In this document: piece by piece, positions 25,471-35,629 of the stretch
Numbering within the stretch: position 1 is the stretch's first letter
How the letters are laid out: the number at the start of each line of letters is the position of its first letter
Origin: Gossypium raimondii
Lineage: Eukaryota; Streptophyta; Magnoliopsida; Malvales; Malvaceae
Assembly: GCF_025698545.1 (NCBI RefSeq)
Contig: NC_068572.1
Location: forward strand, 1,922,001-1,986,000
Direction of reading: 5' to 3'
Length of the DNA stretch: 64,000 bases
Translations under genes and position numbers: made by a program
Notes under the pieces: generated by a model
Databases searched by the model: none
Seen by the model: the letters and a program-made list of their open reading frames with translations, nothing else
Told to the model about the DNA's origin: nothing

Positions 25471-26080
25471 AAGACTCAACATACAAAATAGCAACGAATT
25501 GACTTTTGAGTTGAGCTGGAGAAAATGGATGCTTGACCATGTATTTACTTAAAGCTCCCATCAGAGACCTACGCACAAAAATAAACATAACTATACGCTG
25601 AGTAATATATACTCAATAGTACTAACATAATTTAAATTCAATTATAAACATAATAAAATTGAATAAAAAATAAGTAAGAAGATTAAATATATTATTAACA
25701 TGCATGAAATTAAATCTTTGAACATAGTCTAATTTCTAGCTACTTGTTTTAAGAAATCGAATTTCTCGATTTCAATTGAAGTAATTTGCTTCAGTTTGAT
25801 CCTTGATTTCAATTCTAATCTCACCTAAGCTAATCCGAAGTTCTAGTTACTACTCTCTAACCCGTATTTTCTAAACTCAGTATTTTCTTTTCTTCCTCTT
25901 AATCACGTGATTTTTTTTATTCTTTTCTTTTTCCTACTTCTAGTCCAGACTTTGAGGTGTGACAGTTTCTAAATATATTTAAAGAGAAAACCAACTTGCT
26001 TACCTTTCATATATTTTCATAAATAATTGATTTCGAACAAACTGGCTCCCTATAGCAAAACATTAAAATAAATATTCATT
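25437..26080 (-). repeat. Segmental duplication, copy B
   Basis: Partner of 23764-24425. This copy keeps the KEN-gene terminal exon in frame. Small indels and substitutions are scattered over the whole block, including the run of 'tctcgatttcaattgaag' text shared by both. Confidence 0.85.
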
Positions 26081-26638
26081 TAATATGAATTAAAAAAACA
26101 ATTTTACAATAATAATATAATTTTTCTATATTCCTTACCTGCGTTTATTGCCTATTGCATAATTGATTAAACCTTCAAATAGATGAAGATACAATTCTGG
26201 CAGTTGCCTACTCAACTTATTCTCAATGTCAATGATGCTAATCTATAAAATAAACAATTTAACTAAAAGTTAATAACAAAAGTAAATAGAATATCATAAT
26301 AAAAAATATTGAAATCTTACTTTTTGTGTTATATTGTCGTTGTAATGACGGTAAACATTAGAGCAGTACCGTACTAAAGAGGAAAAGGATTTGGTTGAGT
26401 AACTAAATTCTGCATGCTCGAATATAGATTTAAGCACCGGATCACGTTTCACCGCCAACACCCAATTATATAAATATTTCTTTTTCAACATATTTAGGTA
26501 TTTGTCAAGACCAGGCAACTTAATCTCTCTACGCTTGATCGTGTGATCCAGATTTATAATAAAATGGATCTTATCAACAGGTCTCCAAAATAAAGGCGCA
26601 TCCAGTAGAAACACGGGACTCATGTATTTTCTATCCAT
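25460..26638 (-). CDS. Stand-alone KEN-domain (IRE1/RNase L-type) fragment gene
   Basis: Three minus-strand exons fit GT-AG introns: 26321-26638, 26139-26242 and 25460-25568. They join in one frame to a stop, giving about 176 residues if the ATG at 26638 is used. The first exon has 'LLDAPLFWRPVDKIHFI' and 'SLVRYCSNVYRHYND'; the second has 'LSRQLPELYLHLFEGLI'. These align with the KEN RNase domain that follows the kinase in IRE1 (HPxFWxxEKRLxFL, then VRDLLRxxRNKxHHY, then FPxLLxxxY). IRE1 cuts RNA in the unfolded protein response. Here no kinase or lumenal domain is found, and the Arg of the catalytic 'RN' pair appears to be Ser, while the His of 'HHY' is kept as 'RHY'. It is probably an inactive fragment or pseudogene, though its splice sites and frame are intact. 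The 5' part is interrupted by a Copia element. Confidence 0.55.
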
Positions 26639-26737
26639 TTGGACATAGGAAAATAAGTAAATAAAAAATTATGAAATTAATGAAGTAAAACATATGAGTC
26701 ATCGAACTTTAAAGTAAATATGTGAAAGATAACTTAC

Positions 26738-26903
26738 AAGTGTCGAAAATTGAGCTGAGTAAGAAAACATGATAGTTCATTCGGCATATTGAATTTCTGA
26801 TAATTTAGATAACAAATCCGAATGGCATATTGACGATGTAGTTCATCAAATATTTTAACTGATCAATATCACCTTCCATTGGTTGGTCAGATGCATTTAA
26901 ATT
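26738..26903 (-). pseudogene. Possible upstream exon of the KEN gene, frameshifted
   Basis: On the minus strand, coding-like text 'DELHRQYAIRICYLNYQKFN' followed by 'PNELSCFLTQLNF' ends before a 'ttgtaagt' donor-like site. The segment before it is open only in another frame, so at least one frameshift is needed. I cannot assign it to a known domain. The Copia insertion at 26909 cuts it off from whatever lay upstream. Confidence 0.35.
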
Positions 26904-26908
26904 GGGTA
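26904..26908. other. Target-site duplication of the Copia element (left)
   Basis: The 5 bases 'gggta' directly precede the LTR at 26909 and recur exactly after the other LTR at 31704-31708. This is the expected 5-bp duplication of a Ty1/Copia insertion. Confidence 0.9.
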
Positions 26909-27131
26909 TGAAAAAACTCAGAGGAAAAAATTCTGTTGTTATTCTACTGCTTTAGTTTACAGATTATAAAGAGAGGAATAATCATTTTAAAGGAAACAAA
27001 TCCTAATTTCCTAAGAATCAAGAATCAAATTAGTTTCTATTTACAAGGAACTACTAGTAATAAGGTAAGATTTCTATCCTTAATTATAGGGATTCCAATA
27101 GATTTCTATCCTTAATTATAGGATTCCAACA
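26909..27131 (-). repeat. 3' LTR of the Copia element
   Basis: It is 223 bp long against 192 bp for its partner. Most of the extra length is a tandem repeat of about 30 bases, 'agatttctatccttaattat', near the outer end. Point differences and small indels elsewhere show the insertion is not recent. Confidence 0.93.
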
Positions 27132-27146
27132 CTCCCCTCAAGTTGG
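27132..27146 (-). other. Polypurine tract of the Copia element
   Basis: On the minus strand 'aacttgagggggag' sits directly before the LTR start TGTTGGAATC, the usual Copia PPT layout. Confidence 0.85.
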
Positions 27147-27149
27147 AGT

Positions 27150-27888
27150 GTAGATGTTAATCAAACCCACTTGCCAATAAGTTCTTCAAACATGTTTCGT
27201 TCAAACTTTTAGTTAACATGTCGCAACTTGTTGTCTAGTAGGTAGGTAGGTGATACATACTTCTCCGAGTGTATTTTTCTTTTATAAAGTGACGATCTAT
27301 TTCCACATGTTTGGTCCGATCATGATGCATGGATTATGTGCTATCTCGACAATGACTGATTGTCACAAGACATCATCATAGGTCCGGTATAAGGCACTTT
27401 TAGTTGTCCCATAAGTCTTTGTATCCAAACTCCTTCGCATATACCATGAGATAGTGCTCGATACTCGCCTCTGCCTTGCTGCGTGTTACCACGAATCGCT
27501 TTTTGCTCCTCCACGCCATGAGATTACCCCAAACATAACTACAATAGCCACTTGTAGGCGTCTATCATTAATGTAACCCGATGCGCATCGATGTAGACTT
27601 CAACGCTTTGTTGATGTCTTCTTGAAGTATAGGCCTTTACTAGGAGTTCCTTTTAGATATCTTAGTATTCTATATGCAACTTCCGGTGCTTCTCCCTGGG
27701 CATGCATATCTTGATTAATAACACTCACATCAAGGCTATATCCGGACGGTGTGAGATAGGTAGATGAGCCTTCCTACTAGACGTTGATATCTCCCCCTGT
27801 CAATTTCTTCTCTATTCTCATTAGTTCCCAATTTAAGGTTAAACTCCATAGGAGTTTCGGCTGGTTTGCTGCCCATCAAACTAACTTC
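27150..27888 (-). pseudogene. Copia RNase H region, decayed
   Basis: Recognisable fragments follow the RT in several frames: 'GSKPAETPMEFN', 'RYQRLVGRLIYL', 'YLKGTPSKGLYF', 'TRSKAEASIEHY' and 'DRHFIKEKY'. Stops and frameshifts occur every few dozen codons. Confidence 0.75.
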
Positions 27889-28625
27889 CTACAGTAGATC
27901 AAGAACATATTTCCTTTGGGAAATGAAGATACCTTTTTTCGACCTTGGTACCTCCATACCAAGAAAATATTTAAGACTCCCCAAGTCTTTAAGTTCAAAC
28001 TCTGTACCAAGAAATTCTTTCAATCTCAAAATTTCGCTCGAGTCATTTCCTGTTAATACTATATCATCGACATAAATGATAAGGATGTAGCATTTACCCT
28101 CTTCCGAGTGCTTGTAGAACATGGTGTGGTCTGCTTGTCCTTGAATGTAATTTCTGCTAGTCATAGCTTTTGCAAATCGGCTGAACCACGCTCGTGGAGA
28201 TTGTTTCAACCCATACAATGACTTCTTCAACTTACACACTTGGTCCTTGTTTTCTTCAACCCCGGGTGGGAAATCCATGTACACCTCCTCATTTACTCCT
28301 CGTTGAGAAAAGCATTTTTTACATCCAATTGAGTCAAGTGCCAATCAAGGTTGGCAGTAAGAGATAGCAGGACCCGAACAGTGTTTAGCTTGGCAACCAG
28401 TGCAAACATTTCATTGTAGTCGAGACCATAAGTTTGGGTGAATCCCTTAGCCACAAGTCGAGCTTTGTATCGGTCAATACGGCCATCGGGTTTAAATTTC
28501 GTAGTGAAAATCCATTTGCACCCTACTGTTTTTTTCCCTTTAGGTAGATTCGAGACTTCCCATGTTTCATTGTTTTGAGGGCCTTCATTTCTTCCATCAC
28601 GGCTTGTCTCCACTCGGTGATTCAA
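27889..28625 (-). pseudogene. Copia reverse transcriptase, frameshifted
   Basis: 'GCKWIFTTKFKPDGRIDRYK' and 'DWHLTQLDVKNAFL' lie in one frame (28293-28625). The continuation with 'KLKKSLYGLKQSPRAWF' and the catalytic 'YVDDIVLTGND' lies in another (27889-28344), so a frameshift occurs near 28300-28340. The active-site YVDD is retained. The frame stops at 'YVLDLL' before the RNase H part. Confidence 0.88.
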
Positions 28626-28667
28626 GAGCCTCTTCTATATTTTTGGAGTTTTTAGAATCAACATTAG

Positions 28668-28964
28668 TCACAAAAGCTTTGTAAGACTTAGATAAATTTC
28701 CATAGGATACAAACCGAGAAATAGGATGTTGAGTGCGACTCCTTGTACCCTTCGAATCGCAATTGGAAGATAGATGGATGGTGACGGAGGTGGGACTTCT
28801 TTGAGCAGTCCTCGGTTGGAGATGTAATTGGCTTCTTTATGTCGGTTCAGGAGAACGATTCCGTTGGGAGTAAACTCAGATTTTTGTTTTCCTTGATCAG
28901 GTGGCTGTTGTACTTCGGTGGAGGTATTGTTATTGGGAAGGAAGGTGTTAAATTCTTGCTGCAC
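28668..28964 (-). pseudogene. Copia linker between integrase and RT
   Basis: A Pro/Gln-rich, poorly conserved stretch with 'RGLLKEVPPPSPSIYLPIA'. Its position and composition fit the variable linker that precedes the RT in Copia polyproteins; it has no catalytic motifs of its own. Confidence 0.5.
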
Positions 28965-29102
28965 AGAGGAAATAGCAACTAAATCTGGGATAGGTTTGTT
29001 TGTGATAGTAGTAGTAAGATCAGGATGTATAATGAGAAGAGTATTAAGGGTCTCATCTTCATTAAAAATCTCCCCCTGAAGATGAGATGCTGCAAAGTAT
29101 GG

Positions 29103-30170
29103 TTATTTTTCAAAGAAGGTAACATCCCGAAAGACAAACATTCGGCGCAATGTTAGTGAGTAACACTTATAGCCTTTTTGTGTAAGGGAATATCCAATGA
29201 AGATGCAGGTGTGGGATCGAGGATCAAGTTTGGATTGATTTGGTTGATGGTTATGGACAAAAGCTTTACAGCCGAATATTTTGGCTGGAAGATTAGGAAC
29301 ATGAAATAGAGGGAAGGCCTTTAAAAGAGTATTTAGAGGTGTTTGGAAATTGAGGATCTTTGATGGCATTCGATTTATGAGATAACAGGCAGTGAGGACA
29401 GCTTCTCCCTACAAGTATTTTGGAACATTCATAGTGAACGTTATGGCTCGAGCCACATCAAGGAGATGATGATTTTTTTCTCTCAGAGATCCCGTTTTGT
29501 TGAGGAGTGTCAGGACAAGAGCTTTGGTGTATAATGCCTTGGTCAAAAAGGTATAGACTTAAGACAGAGTTGAAGTATTCTCTCCCATTGTCAGTACAGA
29601 GGGTATGTATGGTAGAGTTGAATTGGGTTCGAACCATTGAGTGAAAATTTTGGAATACTTTGGGTGTTTCAGATTTTTTTTTAGTAGATAGACCCAACAG
29701 ACCCTAGTATGATCATCAATGAATGTTATAAACCATCTAGCCCCTGTAATATTTTTCACTCGGCTGGCTCCCCATAAGTCACTATGGATTAGCGAAAAAG
29801 GTTGGGACTGAATATGTGGTTTTAATGGGTATGGCACACGGGTATGTTTAGATAATTGGCAAATTTCACACTTCAAGGAATTAATACTTTTATTTCGAAA
29901 TAACAGCGGAAGATGTTTTTTCAAATACACAAAGTTTGGATGTCCTAACCTACGGTGCCATAACATAATAGTGTCCTCTTTTGAAGTGGATAGAGCTAGT
30001 CCCCCTTGTGTACTATTTTTATTCCAAATATATAGTCCACCATCAACATTAGCAGTGCCAATCATCCTCCCTGATTTATGTTCCTGTATCACACATCCAA
30101 TTGCAGAAAATTCAGCAAGAACTTTTTCATCCTTAGTAAGTTTACTAATTGAAAGTAAATTACAGGACAA
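29103..30170 (-). pseudogene. Copia integrase, frameshifted
   Basis: The zinc-binding start is present: 'HRRLGHPNFVYLKKHL' then 'KCEICQLSKHTR' (HHCC pattern). The catalytic core shows 'HSDLWGAS', 'FIDDHTRVCWVYLL', 'TDNGREYFNS' and 'PQQNGISERK', with the DDE residues in place. A frameshift near 29560-29700 separates the first half from the second. The C-terminal part (29103-29369) contains 'FGCKAFVHNHQPNQSKLDPR'. Confidence 0.88.
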
Positions 30171-30225
30171 GTTTGGGACATGTAGGACTTATCGAGAGAA
30201 AAACTCTCTGTCATTTGTACTTCCC

Positions 30226-30642
30226 CTATTCCATATGGTGTGAGTAAGAACCGTCAGCTATGCGGATTCGGGAGTTGTTATGACAAGGAGTGTAGGTGTG
30301 AAACAACATGGAGTCACTTGTCATGTGATCGGAGGCGCCCGAATCGAGTATCCAAGGAGATTGATTATTAAATTCAAAAGCAATGTTGAGGGCAGTACCT
30401 TGAGTGGCTAGAGATCCATGAGTAGTGGGAGTACCAAGTATCTTATGGAGAGTCTCAAGTTGTGTTTTGGTTAAGCGAACATCAAGAACATCATCAGCAG
30501 TAGTGGAGGATAAAATGGCAGTCTTATTATCCTTCTGTTTTTTTTCAGGATAGCCATGGAGTTTCAAACATTTTTCTTTTGTATGACCAAAACGATTGCA
30601 GTGACTACCATGGTCTTGTTGATCCAGAATCATTTCCAGCAC
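30226..30642 (-). pseudogene. Copia zinc knuckle and aspartic protease region
   Basis: 'HCNRFGHTKEKCLKLHGYP' is a gag zinc knuckle that seems to lack its first Cys in this frame. 'PWILDSGASDHMT' is the aspartic protease active site (DSGA). The frame runs into a stop shortly before the integrase. Confidence 0.85.
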
Positions 30643-30823
30643 GTTGTTTTTGTGGCTATGGACCTTTGGAGATGAGTGCAGAGGATTCAGTAGGACGGTT
30701 AGAAATTGGGGTCATAAGTTTAGGCTCCTTTGAATCTCCCATCATGACAAGACGACGCTTTTCCTCTCTTCTAACTTCTGCAAATGCTTCACCGATCGTT
30801 GGAAGAGGTGATCTACCCAGAAT

Positions 30824-31430
30824 TCAGCCACGGACCTCGTCTAACTCACGATTTAGTCCTGCTAAAAACTCATAAAGACGTTCATTGTTGAGATGGGTCG
30901 TAAACCTGTTGTGTTCTACGCCTTCACCCCAATTTGCCTCATAATACATATCCAGTTCTTGCCACAAAATTTTCAGATTGTTGTAGTAGTGAGTTACCTC
31001 GAGTGTTCCTTGTTGGATATCCTTTAACTTAAGCTTGATCTCAAATACTTGGGAGGAGTTTCCAAGATCTGAGTAGTTTTCTTTGGCTGCATCCCACATG
31101 TCTTTTGCAGTTTTGAAAAAAAGATAGGTGCGGCTTATATGGCCTTCTATCGAATTGATTAGCCAAGCCATTACAATTGAATTGTTGAGTTCCCAAGTGG
31201 CATAAGTAGGATCAGCTATGGTTGGTCGTGGAATTTCTCCATTGATGTACCCTAATTTGCCACGACCACGAATCACTATAAGAACCGATTGTGACCATTG
31301 CAAGAAGTTCTTCCCATTTAGCCGATGATTCTTGATTATAAGGAGGAATTAATTTCACCTTGAGTGATTCCCCGATTGATATTCGAGTTATTTTGATGTC
31401 TCGGTTTAGAGAAATTTTCATTGATATCAC
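30824..31430 (-). pseudogene. Copia gag, frameshifted
   Basis: 'YATWELNNSIVMAWLINSIE' followed by 'FFKTAKDMWDAAKENYSDL' is the capsid-like domain typical of plant Copia gag. The N-terminal part (31212-31430) is in a different frame from the main part (30824-31303), which shows a frameshift near 31220-31300. Confidence 0.85.
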
Positions 31431-31494
31431 CCATTGGAGGACTAAACCAAGGAATTTTAAGAAGGAAATTAGAGAAAAATAGGATCGAATGAAT

Positions 31495-31511
31495 CCTAAA
31501 GCCCGATGCCA
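31495..31511 (-). other. Primer-binding site of the Copia element
   Basis: On the minus strand 'tggcatcgggctttagg' begins right after the LTR end. It resembles the plant initiator-Met tRNA site TGGTATCAGAGC with two changes. Confidence 0.8.
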
Positions 31512-31703
31512 TGAAAAACTCGAGAGAAAAATTATGTTGTTATTCTATTGCTTTAGTTTATAGATTATAAAGAGAGGAATAATCATTTTAAAGGAAACAA
31601 ATCCTAATTTCCTAAGAATCAGTAACTGAGATTAGTTTCTATTTACAAGGGAACTACTAGTAATAAGGTAAGATTTCTATCCTTAATTATAGGGATTCCA
31701 ACA
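31512..31703 (-). repeat. 5' LTR of the Copia element
   Basis: It is 192 bp, TG...CA bounded, a match to 26909-27131 apart from scattered substitutions, small indels and the tandem repeat in the partner. The 5-bp duplication 'gggta' follows at 31704-31708. Confidence 0.93.
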
Positions 31704-31749
31704 GGGTAAAAACTTTACCCTCCCACCGAAATTACTGATGAATATAAAC

Positions 31750-31914
31750 TTTACCCGAGCCAAAAAAGTGGTGCCCGAGGCCCAGCCCGTTTACTAAACA
31801 GGCCTCGTTTTTTACCCAAACTCATATTTCGGGCCTATATTTTTACCCGAACCCTCCCATATTTCGGGCGGACCGTCGGGCCGAGCCGGGCCGCCCAACC
31901 CATGATCACCTCTA
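31750..31914. mobile_element. GC-rich TIR element, truncated copy (right half)
   Basis: It matches the right part of the 17409-17822 element closely, including 'gtggtgcccgaggcccagcc' and the end 'cccatgatcacctcta'. The left half and left terminus are missing. Confidence 0.7.
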
Positions 31915-32884
31915 TCCCATATCCAACACAAGCATCAGGTCAAACCACCGGGATATTACATTCTCTATTACATTCTTCACTTATTAAATATGTTCTCATA
32001 AACTTTCACAATTTTTCAATTTAGTCTATTTTTATTGTAAAAGTTCAATATTCACTAATTAATTACATTAAATCAATTTTCTTTCTTGTTACACTTGATT
32101 CGCATAATTTATATCAATATTTTGTTTCACATATCAAATTTTTATGTATTTCACTTTTATTATTTCATCCACATATTTTCTCAAGTTTAATAATTTAATC
32201 GTTATCACCATAAAAATTTCATATCTTTCCATAATTTCATAACACATTCCTTATCATCATCTCATAACACATTCGTTAAACTTTTATCATAATTTTTTTT
32301 GTTTACATACTGAATTGTTTCACACTTAAATTTTTGTATAATTTTCAATTTAATCCCTATTGTCAATAATTTATTTTTCATCATATAAGCACTTCAATCA
32401 AATAATTTATTATAATATTTTATTTCACATAACTAATTTTAATGCATATAACTTCTCTTGTTTCAATTATAAATTTTACAAAATTTATAATTTAATCCTT
32501 AACATCATGTTGATTCATTATTTACTATAATTTTACCTTAATATCACTTTGTAATCAATTTACTACCTATCATAAATCTCAAATGTATGTTTATTTCATT
32601 GAAAATAACTTTTATGAAATATTTTCAACAAATTTATCAAACAACAAAAATATTTTACATATTCATCCAAATACAAAAAATATATATATTAATTTTTCCA
32701 AAAAAATCACTTTTTAAAAACCATTTTCTCTTAAACAAATGAAGCATGCATTTGCAGTCAATTTCCACTATAAAAAAATTCAGTTTTTCATCGATTGATC
32801 CCCTACTTATCAACACCCAACAAAAAATAGTCAATAGAAATCAACAACACACCACCATAACAAAAATCCATTTTATTTTTAATA
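31915..32884. other. AT-rich intergenic DNA
   Basis: No gene is supported. The sequence is pyrimidine-rich and AT-rich with many 'tttcat' and 'aattta' runs; no repeat family was recognised. Confidence 0.45.
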
Positions 32885-33003
32885 TTATTTTATCACCACA
32901 ATGCTGCAATGCATTTGATCAAAGACAGTATCTTCCTGCCTAAATTGCTCAGAAATTACAACCAGAAGCATTATGCCATAAATGCCACTCTTTAACCTGC
33001 AAA
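32885..33003 (-). other. Probable 3' UTR exon of the ATP synthase subunit gene
   Basis: On the minus strand an acceptor-like 'ttttgcag' precedes 'gttaaagagtggcatttatg', and the segment runs to AT-rich, polyadenylation-like sequence near 32880. A donor-like site ('cccag' then 'gtaatt') follows the stop codon of the 35.2-kb gene at about 35130. This suggests a 3' UTR intron of about 2.1 kb. Transcript data would decide it. Confidence 0.4.
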
Positions 33004-33214
33004 ACATAAATTGTGAAATGATAAATATTTGCAACATAAACCAACCAAAATAAAAGCATAAATTAAATACAAGTTTATTCACATATCAGCCATGGTTATG
33101 TTTTAAAATAGTATATCTAGCAGGAGTATGTTAAATTTTTTTAAGGGTTTTTTTTGGAAGTTTCTTGGAGAGGGTTATGTCCTCGTACCAACATCCAGAT
33201 ATGCTCCGGACATT

Positions 33215-33527
33215 GGTATCAATCATGGCATAGAGGAGTCAAATTGCATTTTGCCCCCTCTACTAAAAAAAATGAGCCAATCAATCCATTACATTAGATA
33301 AAAGAGTAAACTAATCCTTCCGTTAAAAATTCCATCCATTTTTTACTGTTAAAAACCTATCCTTGCATATCAATATACGTGACATGTCATGCGTAATTGT
33401 CTAGTTATTAGAAATGGATTAAATTTTTAACAAAAAAAACCAGTTTGCTCTTTCATCTAACATTTTTGAGTAAAGGGCGCAAAATACAATCTGACTCCTA
33501 CTACAAGGGACTCTGTGGTACTTTTAC
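33215..33527. mobile_element. Foldback MITE, family shared with 60547-60923
   Basis: The left arm has 'gaggagtcaaattgcatttt' and the right arm 'aaatacaatctgactcctac' in inverted orientation; a second inner pair is formed around 'ttccatccattttttactgt'. The outer ends 'ggtatcaatcatgg' and 'tgtggtacttttac' are degenerate. The same sequence layout occurs at 60547-60923. It sits in the predicted 3' UTR intron of the ATP synthase subunit gene. Confidence 0.7.
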
Positions 33528-35135
33528 ATATGATGGCCTCCTTTATAAATTCAATTTCAAGGAACATATGAAATGCATTCTTCTCATATTTCTTCTATCA
33601 TTATTGTGCAAGTTATCTCATCAGAAAGGAATGATATCTATTGATGTAACCTAGTACTCTATACTTCATGGGACATATAAACCGACTATCTACTCAAAAT
33701 AATTGCTTGGTCTTTTGCCATAAAGGAAGCATAGGAAGATACATCCATCAAAACTCAATATTTATAATTACTGGGTGAATGATGTTTTAAATTGAATTTA
33801 TAGATATGCATAACTTTCATAGGCAGAACAGATACAAATCTTACACAATTAAGGGCACTAACATGATCAGAATTAGGTTAATGATGTTTTAAATTGAATT
33901 ATACACATGCATAACTTTCATGGTATTAGTTAAAACCAGCATTCGTATGACAGTCAGTCCAACCAAGCTGCAAGTTGATGCCCAAAAAACGGAACAATGA
34001 CAACAATGATTAAGGAAAGAACACATGGTTGAATGTTAGTACTCATCCATCCCAATTTGTAATAAATGTTAAGCTGTTCAGAGCCTGCACATCATCGGAA
34101 TAGGTTCATTGTGTTTTAAATTTTATCGTATTAGTTAAAAGCAGTTCTCATGTGTACATTTTCATCCATCCAACATGAGTTCTATCAAATGATAGTAAGT
34201 CCAACTGAAGTTGATGATCAAAAAACTGAACAACAATGATAGAGGAACGATCATCACACCATAGAAGGTTAGCACTCATTCCATCCCAAATTGTAATAAA
34301 TATTAGCTAAAACCACATATAAAAATGGTTGAAATCTCCTATGACCAATAAACACCCAAATATAAACAAGTACATAACGAAACAATTAAAACTACAAATC
34401 CATCATCACTTAAACTTCACTAGAATCGAACATCAAAACTAACATCAATGTTACAAAAAGCTTGACTTGAAAAAAGTGTGGTGAGAAATGTGGTCTAAGA
34501 ACTTCTAAGTGGTAGATAAAGCTAGTGCAAAGAACTGAAATCTTGAACAATATATATGTTTAAAATAATAAAAAGTTCAGAGATATGAAGATAATAAAGT
34601 CATTTTTATTTACAAGCTTCCAAATTACAAAAACTCCATTTTCTTAGCTTTAAAGTTAGAGCTGCCAAACCATGATTTCAACCTAAAGGTCGAAAATTTT
34701 CGCTGGTTTAGCATTGTGAAACATAGCAATTCTATGCAAACATCAATGCTAAACTGGGGCCGAAAAATATAACCGGAAAAATGCAATCAAATCTCTTATA
34801 TCAATGCTCCTGCTCCAGCAAAGCAATCCCAAAATTATACAAATTTATATGCAATAAAAGATCATCAACATCATCAATCCAATAAGCATTAACAAAAATA
34901 TCTCCTTTTTTCCTTCTTTCCTCAATTCTAAATCGAAAACCCATCTATTAAATCAGCAGTCGATTACATAAGCAAAAATAGATCGATACTAAGGAAATCA
35001 AAACATCATCGAAAGAAGCCGATCGATCCATAGCCAAATTTACCCACATTTTAACAACGAGGCATCAAATCATCAATATAAAACAAAACGCGCACATAAG
35101 AACCTCTAAAAATCCCGAATACAAATTACCTGGGC
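33528..35135. other. Non-coding DNA, probably intron of the ATP synthase subunit gene
   Basis: Two imperfect direct repeats are visible: 'atgttttaaattgaatt...catgcataactttcat' near 33782-33822 and again near 33882-33920, and 'ccaactgaagttgatg...aaaaact' type blocks near 33960 and 34200. There is no coding sequence. If the 3' UTR exon at 32885-33003 is real, this is intronic. Confidence 0.4.
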
Positions 35136-35140
35136 GGGGA

Positions 35141-35413
35141 TCAGTGATGACCATGTTCCTTGGCGTGTTGCTGGTGCTCGAGATGGCGACGCTCATTTGG
35201 GAGAGCGACGAGGTAAGAAAAGACCATCCCACCGAAACAGACATGGTAAAGAGGCTGGATCGAATCGGTTTGAATGTACTTTGAATTGTAATTGTCCAAA
35301 CCCTTTTGAAAAGCTTTCTTCACGTAATCCATTGATAGCATCGGTTTCACGTGGTTAGGGACTTCCTTCACTTTCATCCCTTTTATCTCGCTATAAACTT
35401 TCCTCATTGCCAT
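35141..35413 (-). CDS. Small mitochondrial F1Fo-ATP synthase subunit (plant ATP17/'fiber protein Fb15' family)
   Basis: A single coding exon encodes 90 residues starting MAMRKVYSEIKGMKVKEVP. A central hydrophobic helix, 'PLYHVCFGGMVFSYLVALP', is followed by the charged, His-rich tail 'ERRHLEHQQHAKEHGHH'. This matches, from memory, the plant family that includes Arabidopsis At4g30010 and cotton fiber protein Fb15, regarded as a subunit f-like component of the mitochondrial ATP synthase membrane part. I start at the ATG at 35413; the in-frame TTG upstream is not a start, and an acceptor-like 'ttttgcag' sits 3 bases before the ATG, so a 5' UTR intron is possible. A TG microsatellite lies about 100 bases upstream. 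The family assignment is firm as a plant small conserved protein, less so as to exact subunit. Confidence 0.75.
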   Translation of the reverse strand: MAMRKVYSEIKGMKVKEVPNHVKPMLSMDYVKKAFQKGLDNYNSKYIQTDSIQPLYHVCFGGMVFSYLVALPNERRHLEHQQHAKEHGHH

Positions 35414-35497
35414 TTTCTGCAAAATTCAACCCTAACCCTAGCTTTGATTTCCCCCCTTTTCTTATCCTCTGTGAAATTTGGAGGATTGGATTTAAGA

Positions 35498-35506
35498 TTT
35501 TTTTTT

Positions 35507-35544
<38 letters not shown>
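35498..35544. repeat. Poly-T followed by (TG)17 microsatellite
   Basis: A run of about 13 T is followed by 17 TG units. It lies upstream of the minus-strand ATP synthase subunit gene, in its promoter or 5' UTR, and is likely to vary in length between individuals. Confidence 0.95.
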
Positions 35545-35546
<2 letters not shown>

Positions 35547-35629
35547 GATTGAAGGGCTTCTCTCAGTTAGGTTTAAGGCTTCTTCGTTGGGCCGGTCTGC
35601 TTCATTGTTTCTTTCACCTAAAAATAAAT

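Larger units (their letters stand above)
26909..31703 (-). mobile_element. Ty1/Copia LTR retrotransposon, structurally complete, coding-dead
   Basis: The element reads on the minus strand and is 4.8 kb long. It has a 5' LTR at 31512-31703, a primer-binding site beside it, gag, protease, integrase, reverse transcriptase and RNase H in Copia order, a polypurine tract at 27132-27146, and a 3' LTR at 26909-27131. Both LTRs start TGTTGGAATCC and end in TTTTTCA. Perfect 'gggta' duplications flank it. Multiple frameshifts and stops throughout make it non-autonomous. It inserted into the region just upstream of the KEN-domain fragment. Confidence 0.95.
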
